Shown: positions 1 to 7,244, counted from the stretch's first letter. The stretch is DNA of 10,501 nucleotides from Lachnospiraceae bacterium (GCA_029068665.1 JAIECC010000013.1:1-10501); one strand, 5' to 3'. The notes: generated from the sequence alone by a model not told the origin. Made by a program: numbers and translations.

Positions 1-67
1 GGGTGGCATAATGATGGATATGTGTCAGGCATTGGGGATAAAGGACAAAAATAATATAGGAATATAC

Positions 68-73
68 AAGGAG
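68..73 (+). promoter_or_regulatory. Ribosome binding site of the HPr-like gene
   Basis: AAGGAG lies 8 bases before the ATG at 82 and fixes the start. The preceding 67 bases contain no convincing promoter; a TAATAT at 52-57 has no properly spaced -35 box. The gene is therefore probably read from an upstream promoter outside the window. Confidence 0.75.
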
Positions 74-81
74 AGAATCTT

Positions 82-336
82 ATGACAACGAAGAAAATGG
101 TCGTTAATATTAAGGCGGATCTGGAATCAAAACCACCAATTGCTATGTTTGTGCAAGTTGCCAGCCAGTATGAAAGCAAGATTTATCTGGAGGTAGATGA
201 TAAAAGAATCAATGCCAAAAGTATTATGGGAATGATGAGTCTTGCATTGGCTCAGGGAGATGAACTGCTGGTGTCCTGTGATGGGACGGATGAATTGGCA
301 GCCATTGAAGGAATTGCTGACTTTTTGCAGGCATAG
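82..336 (+). CDS. HPr-fold regulatory protein (Crh-like), Glu in place of active-site His
   Basis: An 84-residue protein of the HPr/Crh family, full length for the fold. In true HPr, His15 carries phosphate from enzyme I to sugar permeases, and Ser46 is phosphorylated by HPr kinase to make the CcpA corepressor. Here the active-site stretch reads DLESKPP (residues 13-19) where HPr has GLHARPA, so His15 is Glu and Arg17 is Lys. The Ser46 motif is intact as KSIMGMMSL (46-54, Ser47). The protein should therefore be unable to pass phosphate through the PTS but could still be serine-phosphorylated, as Bacillus Crh (Gln15) is. The role in catabolite repression or metabolic control is inferred by analogy. 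In many clostridia such a gene follows whiA and precedes dnaE; a dnaE start lies at 10032 here, unusually far away. Confidence 0.9.
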   Translation: MTTKKMVVNIKADLESKPPIAMFVQVASQYESKIYLEVDDKRINAKSIMGMMSLALAQGDELLVSCDGTDELAAIEGIADFLQA

Positions 337-339
337 TTC

Positions 340-368
340 TTGACATTTTTTAGAAATTAATATAAAGT
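340..368 (+). promoter_or_regulatory. Possible SigA-type promoter overlapping the SigD-like one
   Basis: A perfect TTGACA (340-345) is followed after 17 bases by TAAAGT (363-368), or after 15 bases by the better hexamer TATAAA (361-366). Neither combination is ideal. It may add vegetative transcription to the SigD-type promoter next to it. Confidence 0.3.
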
Positions 369-390
369 ATTCTGTGTATAGGTCCGATAT
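363..390 (+). promoter_or_regulatory. SigD (sigma-28)-type promoter
   Basis: TAAA at 363-366 is followed after 16 bases by TCCGATAT at 383-390. The known Bacillus SigD consensus is TAAA, 14-16 bases, GCCGATAT, so the -35 core is perfect and the -10 box matches 7 of 8. SigD controls late flagellar genes in Firmicutes, and the downstream gene encodes a FliD-like protein, so site and gene support each other. Transcription would start near 397, giving a leader of about 87 bases. Confidence 0.7.
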
Positions 391-402
391 AATAATTAGA
401 GT

Positions 403-456
403 ATATTATTGTGTATAATAATATCAAGAAAGCCAAAGGTTAGGGAACGGATTCCC
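403..456 (+). promoter_or_regulatory. Structured 5' leader with two hairpins, possible CsrA target
   Basis: Two inverted repeats lie between the SigD-like promoter and the ribosome binding site. The first is an 8-bp all-AT stem (403-410 with 417-424, 6-base loop). The second is GGGAA (443-447) pairing with TTCCC (452-456), with loop CGGA. A GGA in a hairpin loop followed about 20 bases later by a GGA inside the Shine-Dalgarno sequence (472-474) is the layout that CsrA recognises in the Bacillus hag leader. The hairpins are seen directly; CsrA binding is inference. Confidence 0.4.
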
Positions 457-483
457 GATAAATCAGACAAAGGAGTGATGGCA

Positions 484-1260
484 ATGTATTTAGGAATGAA
501 TTCACACTTAAATTCAAACTTTTTCAGCAGCATGATGGGTACCAGTTCTATGGGAGGTGGATTTGGTTCACTGTATAGTTCTTTAGCAGACTATGCAGCA
601 ATCAAGAATGGTTCCTATGGTAAATTGGTAAAAAAGTATTACGCAGAGATGTCCGGTGATGATACTTCCACTAAGAAGACTTCAAATATTAAGGTTAAAG
701 AGAAGACAACGGATGAGACAGCAAAGAAGAGCTTAACAGAGACCAAGACAAAGGCCGATGCAATGAAGACATCAGCAAGTGCGTTAATGGATGTTGGTAA
801 AAAGTCCTTATTTACAAAGGTTGATGTAAAGGATGAGGAAACCGGAAAGACTACCCAGCAGTATGATACAGATAAGATTTATAAGGCTGTAAAGCAGTTT
901 GCAAGTGATTACAATGCATTGATAGCAGATGCGTCAAAGTCATCAAATATTTCGATTGCCCGGAAGGGTATTACTTTGAAAGGTGAAGTTTCAGCACGTA
1001 AGGATATGCTGGAAGATATAGGCATTACAATTAATTCAGACAATACCTTATCGGTGGATGAAGAGAAATTCAAAGGGGCAGATATGAGAGATGTGAAAGA
1101 TTTATTCAATGGTTCACACTCCCTTAGTGCTAAGGTTTACCAGAAGGCAGTTGAGATTAATAATTTGTCTACAAGTGCTGCTTCCTCTACTTCTACGTAC
1201 AATAAAAATGCTACTTATGTGGCTTCTTATTCCGGAACATTTTATAACGGAAGCCTTTAG
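484..1260 (+). CDS. FliD-like small flagellum-associated protein
   Basis: A 258-residue protein without a signal peptide or membrane segment. The N-terminus is rich in Met, Ser and Gly (1-30), followed by SLADYAAIKNGSYGKLVKKYY (about 33-53, helical). A Lys/Thr-rich charged linker covers about 60-98. Residues about 128-230 resemble the C-terminal region of the filament cap protein FliD, with YNALIADA near 143-150 and DIGITINSDNTLSVDEEKF at 178-196, which matches the usual FliD pattern. The FliD N-terminal signature and the large variable domains are missing, and it is about half the usual FliD length. The start is set at 484 because AAAGGAG (469-475) lies 8 bases upstream; a TTG at 409 in frame has no ribosome site, and ATG 478 is too close to it. 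A SigD-like promoter precedes it and a terminator follows, so it is a single-gene unit. Likely exported by the flagellar apparatus or associated with it; exact role unknown. Confidence 0.75.
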   Translation: MYLGMNSHLNSNFFSSMMGTSSMGGGFGSLYSSLADYAAIKNGSYGKLVKKYYAEMSGDDTSTKKTSNIKVKEKTTDETAKKSLTETKTKADAMKTSASALMDVGKKSLFTKVDVKDEETGKTTQQYDTDKIYKAVKQFASDYNALIADASKSSNISIARKGITLKGEVSARKDMLEDIGITINSDNTLSVDEEKFKGADMRDVKDLFNGSHSLSAKVYQKAVEINNLSTSAASSTSTYNKNATYVASYSGTFYNGSL

Positions 1261-1280
1261 AATTTACGAAATAAAATATA

Positions 1281-1316
1281 GGTATCTTCAAGATCATTTG
1301 AAGATACCTTTTTTTT
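1281..1316 (+). terminator. Rho-independent terminator after the FliD-like gene
   Basis: GGTATCTTCA (1281-1290) pairs perfectly with TGAAGATACC (1299-1308) and is followed by eight T residues (1309-1316). It begins 20 bases after the stop codon. Confidence 0.95.
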
Positions 1317-1336
1317 GCACACTACTTTCCACGGTG

Positions 1337-1365
1337 TTGCAGTTCCAGATGGCATATGATAAAAT
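1337..1365 (+). promoter_or_regulatory. SigA-type promoter with extended -10
   Basis: TTGCAG (1337-1342), 17 bases, TAAAAT (1360-1365), with TGA directly before the -10 box (1357-1359). It lies between the terminator and the Sel1-type gene and would give a leader of about 55 bases. Confidence 0.6.
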
Positions 1366-1426
1366 AAAAGTAATATTTTCTATTTTGTGCTTGAGGCGCA
1401 AAAATTAAGGAATAGGGGGAGCGTCA

Positions 1427-4270
1427 ATGAAAAGGTATATTGCTGCCGGTGTATGTGGAATTATTGGAATTATATTAGGAATTATATTAAAAGGCGGTAT
1501 CGGCTGGCTTGTTGCCATATTTCTATTACTTTTTGCAGTGTTAATTGCACTTGGTAAAATTGAGTTTATTGAAAATCTGCTGCAAGCATCCGGTGGAACC
1601 GGAAAACGAAAGTCAGTGAATCTGGCAGAGGATGCTGTAGATCAGGCAATTGAATTCCTGAATGAAGGCAAGGCAATGGATGCAGTGAATAAGTTAGAGG
1701 AAGTCATTGAATTGGCAGAAGAGGATGAACAGCATTACATTACATATGGCTGCCAGGCACTTCGCATTCTGGGAGAGATGTATGAAACCGGGCGTTATGG
1801 CAAGTCAACGGTTCAGGTCAACAATGAAAAGTCAATGGGCTATTATGAGAAGTTGCTGATGTTAGACCCGGATGGAGAGGTATATTTTAAGGTTGCCAGA
1901 GATTTGCTGAATAAAAATAATTATAGTAAGGCATTGTCTTATCTGGAAAAGGGAGCTGCCCTAAAGAATAGGGGTTCTTTGCTGAAGCTGGGTAGTATTT
2001 ACGAAGAGGGTATGTATAAATATGATAATTTCGGTAACCGGGGTGACACCATTATCGAGATTAATTTGGAAAAGGCCAGGACTTATTATAAAACCCTTGC
2101 TGAGATGGAAGATGAGCAGGGACAGGCGGCTTTTGAACGTGTGGATTATGCATTGAATAATACAGACAGTCTGGAATTCGAGGAAAAAGAAAAGCTGTAT
2201 GCCAAGATTTCAGAGCGGCGTAAGGAAAATAATATAGAATATCGGTTCAAGACGATAGAAGGCTCCAAGCTGCAATATCAGTATACCTATATTCATGATG
2301 AGATAGAAGGGTATATCCATAAGCTGCCAAAGGATTGGGTCAAGGTAATGAATGAAGAGTCAGAAGAGGAATACTATGCACCCAGTGAAAGCTATAAGGA
2401 CTTTGCAATTTATGTAACCTATGACAGTGTGCCTAAGGAATCTACCCGGGATGTGGAATTGTTTTTGCGGTATGATAATGATGTGCTGGATTATGATTTG
2501 AATATTCAGGAATATGTAACGGAATATTCGGATGGTATCTGTGCTACTTATTATCACAAGGAATTGGAACGTGGAATTGTTACCTTTGCATTTCAGCAGA
2601 GAAACCGTATGGCATGTATTAAGTTTGTATGTGCTACCATGGAGATTATTGAACAATATGAGGAAATCATCTTTGAAGTAGCCAACTCCTTTGCCTTTGT
2701 TGACCCGACTGTTATTAGTGATGAAAGTGCAAACCGGAAGGATCAGCAGTATTATAGTGAAGCGGTATTCTATTACTTCTTGGGACAGTATGACAAGTCT
2801 ATGGAGTTTGCCCGGAAAGCGTTGAATGTGGGAAGCAAGAAGGCAAGCTATCTGTTGATTGAATTGTATTATGATGAAGACAGTCCATATGTTAATTACG
2901 AAAAGGCATTGTCATTGGCAAAGCAGCTGTTTGAAGCCAATGATGATTCGGATCTGGCATTTTTGATTGGTACGATTTATGAACAGCAGAAAAAGGATTA
3001 TATTCAGGCACTGAACTGGTATGAAAAGGCAGACGAATTGAAGCATCAACGTGTTCCGTTCTACCTTGGTCGCTTATATTATTATGGATTGCTTCGCTCC
3101 AAGCGGGATGGTGCATTAGCACTGAAGTATTTTAAGCAGGCGGCAGAGAATGGCATAGAAGAGGCTGAAGCTTATATTGAAGATATTGAAGGCTTGAATG
3201 GCGAAGAACTGCAGCTGGCTGTGAATCGCTGGGAACAGGAAATTAAAGAAGGAAATGCGGATACTGCTTTGCAGGTGGCACTGAAGAAACGAAATCAGGT
3301 GTTTTATCTGGCAAGTGAACGGGAAATTGATGAAGCCTTTAAGATGGCTTGTAATATGGGAAGCCCGGAAGCATTTTATCGCTATGGAGTTATTGTAAGG
3401 GAACGGGAAAAAGAAGGCGACCTGCGGGATGGCAATATCGGAAAGAAGCTGCTGGAACGGGCTTTGGATGCAGGCTTTGATGGATTTGATAATGAGTATT
3501 TGTGTGAAGCAGTGGAAGAGAAGGCAAAGCAGGGACTTCCGAAGGAAGATATGCTGAAGATTTATTACAAGGCTGCCACGAATGGATATGCGCCATCTGT
3601 TGAGAAGATTGCGGAATTGGAACCGGATATGACAGAGGATACCATTCGTCTGTATGAAAATCTTCGTGAAATGGCAACTAAGGGCAATGAAGGTGCCTTG
3701 ACCTCCATGAATCGTTTAGAGCAGGCATTTCCAGAGCTGCTGTACCATTCGGTACAGGAACGGGAAGGATATAAGATCATTGATAATAAGTTCTTTAAGA
3801 TGGCTGTTCCGAATGAATACACTGCAGTAATTGATGATGAAGGCGGAACTATTAAAATTGCAGATGCCGTTGTGGAATTTGCTGTTGCGGAGATGCCGGT
3901 ACAGGCAGGGGCCGAAGAGGAATTCTTAAAGGTATATAAGCTGATTATCAGTGAATATCTGCGGGTGAGAAATGCAGATATAATGGTAGTGAATTCCAGG
4001 ATGGTGGGTTCTGCCATGACGAATCTCAGCGAAGATGGCTGTACCTTTAGTATTCTGTTAGTCAGTGCCAAGAATCAATATCTGTTTAAAATGACTTGTG
4101 GGAGCAAGATTGAGCTATTTGGATTCCGGGATAAGGTATTCGAGCTGGCTAAATCCCTGGTGGAAACCGGTGAAACCTATATTGGCACCGGCAATCAGAC
4201 AGTAGGCTTATTGGGGCTGTTATCTGCAGGTGAAAATGGGATTTTGTCCATTGGTAAGCTGGATGATTAA
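1427..4270 (+). CDS. Membrane-anchored Sel1/TPR-repeat protein with duplicated alpha/beta domain
   Basis: A 947-residue protein. Two hydrophobic helices (about 4-21 and 25-43) form a hairpin anchor; Lys/Arg before and after (MKR; KRK at 60-62) suggest the large remainder is cytoplasmic. Helical repeats of the TPR/Sel1 type occupy about 65-245, 438-600 and 635-735, with typical pieces such as ALSYLEKGAALKNRG (169-183) and ALKYFKQAAENGIEEAEAY in the middle block. Between and after them lie two non-repeat domains (about 290-426 and 775-920), each with an aromatic/proline start (IHKLPKDW; FKMAVPNEY), beta-rich strands and a final helix ending in a Ser; they look like diverged copies of one fold, perhaps MOG1/PsbP-like. 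Sel1 proteins usually scaffold protein contacts; the partner here is unknown. AGGGGGAG (1414-1421) supports the start. Flanked by its own promoter and terminator, so monocistronic. Confidence 0.8.
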   Translation: MKRYIAAGVCGIIGIILGIILKGGIGWLVAIFLLLFAVLIALGKIEFIENLLQASGGTGKRKSVNLAEDAVDQAIEFLNEGKAMDAVNKLEEVIELAEEDEQHYITYGCQALRILGEMYETGRYGKSTVQVNNEKSMGYYEKLLMLDPDGEVYFKVARDLLNKNNYSKALSYLEKGAALKNRGSLLKLGSIYEEGMYKYDNFGNRGDTIIEINLEKARTYYKTLAEMEDEQGQAAFERVDYALNNTDSLEFEEKEKLYAKISERRKENNIEYRFKTIEGSKLQYQYTYIHDEIEGYIHKLPKDWVKVMNEESEEEYYAPSESYKDFAIYVTYDSVPKESTRDVELFLRYDNDVLDYDLNIQEYVTEYSDGICATYYHKELERGIVTFAFQQRNRMACIKFVCATMEIIEQYEEIIFEVANSFAFVDPTVISDESANRKDQQYYSEAVFYYFLGQYDKSMEFARKALNVGSKKASYLLIELYYDEDSPYVNYEKALSLAKQLFEANDDSDLAFLIGTIYEQQKKDYIQALNWYEKADELKHQRVPFYLGRLYYYGLLRSKRDGALALKYFKQAAENGIEEAEAYIEDIEGLNGEELQLAVNRWEQEIKEGNADTALQVALKKRNQVFYLASEREIDEAFKMACNMGSPEAFYRYGVIVREREKEGDLRDGNIGKKLLERALDAGFDGFDNEYLCEAVEEKAKQGLPKEDMLKIYYKAATNGYAPSVEKIAELEPDMTEDTIRLYENLREMATKGNEGALTSMNRLEQAFPELLYHSVQEREGYKIIDNKFFKMAVPNEYTAVIDDEGGTIKIADAVVEFAVAEMPVQAGAEEEFLKVYKLIISEYLRVRNADIMVVNSRMVGSAMTNLSEDGCTFSILLVSAKNQYLFKMTCGSKIELFGFRDKVFELAKSLVETGETYIGTGNQTVGLLGLLSAGENGILSIGKLDD

Positions 4271-4290
4271 TAAGAGTTAATAATTAGAAT

Positions 4291-4334
4291 GCAGACTGGC
4301 TTAAGGAAAACAGCTTGAGCCGGTCTGCTTTTTT
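4291..4334 (+). terminator. Rho-independent terminator or attenuator before the MocR gene
   Basis: A 15-bp stem (4291-4305 with 4314-4328, two G-T pairs, 8-base loop) is followed by six T residues (4329-4334). It ends the Sel1-type transcript. Its T tract is directly followed by the GAGGTG ribosome site of the next gene, so no room remains for a separate promoter after the hairpin. Confidence 0.9.
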
Positions 4335-4348
4335 GTGAGGTGAATAGG

Positions 4349-5746
4349 ATGTTTCATATTTCCATTGATCATAACAGTGGTGTACCTATGTATCTGCAGA
4401 TTTATCAATATATTGTATCAGAAATACGACAGGGGAATCTGCCTTGTCATGGAAGGCTGCCATCGGGACGGGAACTGGCACAGGATTTAAATATCAGTCG
4501 TAATACCGTAAATATGGCTTATGCACAGTTGGAATCCGAGGGATATATTGAAGCATTACCGAAGCGGGGATATTTCGTCAGAGAAATAGATGGATTACTG
4601 AATCTGCATGGGTCGGAGACTCCTGTGACAGAGGTAGAGGAATGTACTGCAGTCAGGGAATATCAAGTGGATTTTTCTCCCTTTGGTATTGATTTGCAAC
4701 ATGCCCCTTATGGACGGTGGCGGAAACTGATGAAGGAAGTCATGCTGGATAATAATGAAGCTTTGTTTCAAAATGGAGATTCTCAGGGCGATTTTGGATT
4801 GAGAAGAGCCATTAAGGAATATCTGCATCGGTCCAGAGGGGTGAAATGCACAGAGGAGCAGATTATTATCGGTGCAGGAACCGATTATCTGCTCATGCTG
4901 TTGACCCGGCTATTGCCGGAGCATCTGGGAATTGCCGTGGAAAATCCGGTTTATTTGCAGGCATACAGGGTTTTTCAGAATTTTAATTATCGGATTTATC
5001 CGATGTCTCTGGATGAGGAGGGAATGGATATTCAGATTTTGAGACGTACAGATGCAAGTCTGGCATTTGTAACGCCGTCCCATCAGTTTCCACTGGGAAT
5101 TGTGATGCCGATTAACCGCAGGCTGCAGCTTTTGAATTGGGCCTATGAACAGGAGAACCGCTATATCATTGAAGATGATTATGATAGTGAATTTCGATAT
5201 CAGGGAAGACCGGTACCGGCCCTTCAAGGGCTTGATACCAGAGGAAAAGTGATTTATTTGGGAACCCTTTCCAAGGCGATTGCACCGTCTATTCGGATTG
5301 GTTATATGGTTCTGCCCAAATCCTTATGTGAGTGTTACCATGTCCGGGCCTCCTTTTATGCCACAACCGTATCTAGAATGGAACAGGAAATTGTAAGAAG
5401 GTTTATTACAGAAGGTTATTTTGAACGGCACTTAAATCGTATGCGAGGCATTTACCGGGCAAAGCATGATTATATCTTGAATTGTCTGGGGGACTGGCCG
5501 GATTCTGTTTTGCGGAAGGGATATAGTGCCGGTCTGCATCTGTTGATTGAATTTCCGGATATCCCCTATGCGGAACCGGAATTAGAAGCGCTGGCTCATG
5601 AGGCAGGTGTTAAGGTCTATCCCTTATCTTCTTATTTTATCGAAGGAAGCACAGAGTGTCCCACTCTCCTTTTGGGATATGCCAATCTGTCCGAACAGGA
5701 GATAAAAACAGGGCTGCAGATTTTGAAACATGTGTGGGGTATTTAA
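4349..5746 (+). CDS. MocR-type transcriptional regulator (GntR HTH plus aminotransferase domain)
   Basis: A 465-residue protein of normal MocR/PdxR length. Residues about 10-78 form a GntR winged helix, with VPMYLQIYQYI, RLPSGRELAQDL, SRNTVNMAYAQLESEGYI and a closing GYFV. Residues about 105-460 are a fold-type I aminotransferase domain. The PLP-binding lysine is Lys309 in GTLSK, and the upstream IIEDDYDSEFRY motif holds the cofactor-contacting Asp. The family uses PLP or an aminated ligand as effector and controls, for example, vitamin B6 (PdxR), GABA (GabR) or taurine genes. No such target is adjacent, so the regulon cannot be named. The ATG at 4349 is preferred because GAGGTG (4337-4342) sits 6 bases upstream; GTG 4340 would lie inside that site. 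Essential cofactor motifs are intact. Confidence 0.92.
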   Translation: MFHISIDHNSGVPMYLQIYQYIVSEIRQGNLPCHGRLPSGRELAQDLNISRNTVNMAYAQLESEGYIEALPKRGYFVREIDGLLNLHGSETPVTEVEECTAVREYQVDFSPFGIDLQHAPYGRWRKLMKEVMLDNNEALFQNGDSQGDFGLRRAIKEYLHRSRGVKCTEEQIIIGAGTDYLLMLLTRLLPEHLGIAVENPVYLQAYRVFQNFNYRIYPMSLDEEGMDIQILRRTDASLAFVTPSHQFPLGIVMPINRRLQLLNWAYEQENRYIIEDDYDSEFRYQGRPVPALQGLDTRGKVIYLGTLSKAIAPSIRIGYMVLPKSLCECYHVRASFYATTVSRMEQEIVRRFITEGYFERHLNRMRGIYRAKHDYILNCLGDWPDSVLRKGYSAGLHLLIEFPDIPYAEPELEALAHEAGVKVYPLSSYFIEGSTECPTLLLGYANLSEQEIKTGLQILKHVWGI

Positions 5747-5771
5747 ACGAATTTTGAAGTAGAATACCGTC

Positions 5772-5801
5772 TTTACAAAGCGTATGGAACCGTGGTATGA
5801 T
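5772..5801 (+). promoter_or_regulatory. SigA-type promoter with extended -10 for the ATPase gene
   Basis: TTTACA (5772-5777), 18 bases, TATGAT (5796-5801), with TGG just before the -10 box. It lies between the MocR stop at 5746 and the ATPase start at 5852, so the ATPase can be transcribed on its own. Confidence 0.65.
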
Positions 5802-5851
5802 TTGCTTAGAATAATGTGATTGCAAATCCGGTATCGAAGGAGGGTGTGGAA

Positions 5852-7147
5852 ATGTATCGTAATCTAATCAATGAGCTGGCTGACTGGCAGGAGCAGGAGG
5901 AAAAACCAATCCTGTTGCTGAAGGGGGCTAAGGGAGTGGGAAAAACCTGGTGCGTTATGGATTTTGCCCAGGCCTTTTTTACAAAAACCATACATATTGA
6001 ATTCGATAAGGATGCTATTTTGAGAGAATTATTCCTAACACCGAACAGTGCGGAGTTTATTGATGCGCAGTTGGAATTATTATCCGATATTGATTTGCAT
6101 GGAGGCGATATTGCTAATGTTTTATTCGTATTTGATGAAGTGCAGGTAGAAGAGGATTTATTTGCAGGAGTGCTGCAATATGTCAGACAGCGGAAGCAGT
6201 TCTCTGTGATCTTGATTGCTTCCTGGGTGGGTTTACTGCCGGCAGAAAATCTGGTGGTGGAAGAAATCATGGTAAAGACCATGTATCCTATGACCTTTGA
6301 AGAGTTTTTGATTGCTAATAAAGCCCAGGAATTGTGCCGAATGATAGAGCAGGAAAAGGTGGATGGGCTAAAGGAAGATGTACGTCCGCTCATTTTGGAT
6401 TACCTGAAGTATTTTTATATTACCGGCGGTATGCCGGAGGTGGTTCTGGATTTTATCAAGAAGCGGGATATGGAAAGTATTGATGAAATTCAGCAACGGA
6501 TTCTACAGGGCTTTCGGGAAGATATTCTGCGGCATGCACCAAAGCAGTTTGTGAAAAAGGTTATACAGGTCTGGGATAGTGTACCAATGCAGCTGACCAA
6601 AGATAATAAAAAATTCATGTATGGAGTTATCGATTCCAAAGCCCGTGCCAGAGAGTATGTGGGAGCGGTTGCCTGGCTGGTGAATGCCGGATATGTACGG
6701 AAGGTGCAAAAGGTTTCCAAGGGTATTTCACCGATTGAGGAATATATAGACAAGAAATCCTTTGAGTTGTATTATCTGGATCATGGACTGCTGCGGAATA
6801 TGGCAGGTATTACGGCAGAGGATGCGGAACGCAATGAGCATATTTTTGATGAAATGAATGGAATTTTGTCGGAACAGCTGGTTCTGGCGGAATTAACACT
6901 AAATGCAAACGTGAAAAAACTGTACTTCTGGACCTCAGAAGCCACTGCCAGGATTGACTTTATCTTTGAGGATGACGGTGAGGTGATTCCGGTGGATGTA
7001 CAGTCTACCATTCGGACAAAGGCACAGAATCTGAAGGTGTTCCACCAGAAATACAATAACCGGATGTCAATCCGGATTTCCCTGGAGGGACTGAGCTTTC
7101 ATAAGGGAAGGCTGAACGTGCCATTGTACGGATTGTGGAATTTTTAA
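5852..7147 (+). CDS. AAA-type ATPase of the COG1373/DUF4143 family
   Basis: A 431-residue protein. The N-terminal P-loop domain has Walker A GAKGVGKT (25-32), Walker B VLFVFDEVQ (90-98) and the family hallmark YPMTFEEFL (145-153); YFYITGGMPEVV (188-199) also fits. The C-terminal DUF4143 part (about 335-425) corresponds to a PD-(D/E)XK nuclease-like fold: LSEQLVLAEL (339-348), ARIDF (366-370), IPVDVQST (379-386). The usual ExK is DVQ here, so the catalytic lysine is Gln384 and nuclease activity is doubtful. Members are widespread in anaerobes with no settled function. AAGGAGGG (5837-5844) lies 7 bases before ATG 5852; GTG 5816 in frame lacks such a site. The stop lies 10 bases from the 3' end of the convergent tRNA gene, and no terminator separates them. 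Confidence 0.88.
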   Translation: MYRNLINELADWQEQEEKPILLLKGAKGVGKTWCVMDFAQAFFTKTIHIEFDKDAILRELFLTPNSAEFIDAQLELLSDIDLHGGDIANVLFVFDEVQVEEDLFAGVLQYVRQRKQFSVILIASWVGLLPAENLVVEEIMVKTMYPMTFEEFLIANKAQELCRMIEQEKVDGLKEDVRPLILDYLKYFYITGGMPEVVLDFIKKRDMESIDEIQQRILQGFREDILRHAPKQFVKKVIQVWDSVPMQLTKDNKKFMYGVIDSKARAREYVGAVAWLVNAGYVRKVQKVSKGISPIEEYIDKKSFELYYLDHGLLRNMAGITAEDAERNEHIFDEMNGILSEQLVLAELTLNANVKKLYFWTSEATARIDFIFEDDGEVIPVDVQSTIRTKAQNLKVFHQKYNNRMSIRISLEGLSFHKGRLNVPLYGLWNF

Positions 7148-7157
7148 AATAAAAATA

Positions 7158-7230
7158 AGCTGGAAAAGGGACTTGAACCCTCGACCCCTTCATTACGAGT
7201 GAAGTGCTCTACCGACTGAGCTATTCCAGC
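7158..7230 (-). tRNA. tRNA-Thr (anticodon CGU)
   Basis: Read on the minus strand, the acceptor stem GCTGGAA pairs with TTCCAGC, the D stem is GCTC/GAGC, and the anticodon stem CTTCA/TGAAG carries loop CTCGTAA, giving anticodon CGT (reads ACG, Thr). The T arm GAGGG-TTCAAGT-CCCTT has one G-U pair at its outer end. Length is 73 bases including a T discriminator. CCA is not encoded (TTA follows), so it must be added after transcription. It is convergent with the ATPase gene. Confidence 0.96.
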
Positions 7231-7244
7231 AAATTAACAGCAAT

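Noticed and set aside
2..85. An open frame entering from the left edge and ending in TGA that overlaps the HPr-like start codon (ATGA)
   Set aside because: Only 27 codons are visible and they do not look like the WhiA C-terminus I would expect upstream; it may be chance. Sequence left of the window is needed.
3565..4071. Long minus-strand open frame opposite the Sel1-type gene
   Set aside because: Its composition is Ser/Thr/Ile-rich, as expected from the complement of the well-supported plus-strand gene; no ribosome site or family similarity.
5806..6393. Minus-strand open frame of 195 codons opposite the ATPase N-terminus
   Set aside because: It is opposite Walker A and B motifs of a convincing gene and resembles no known family.
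7158..7230. tRNA-Thr as an integration site of a mobile element
   Set aside because: No integrase, no direct repeat of the tRNA 3' end and no phage or plasmid genes are seen within the window.
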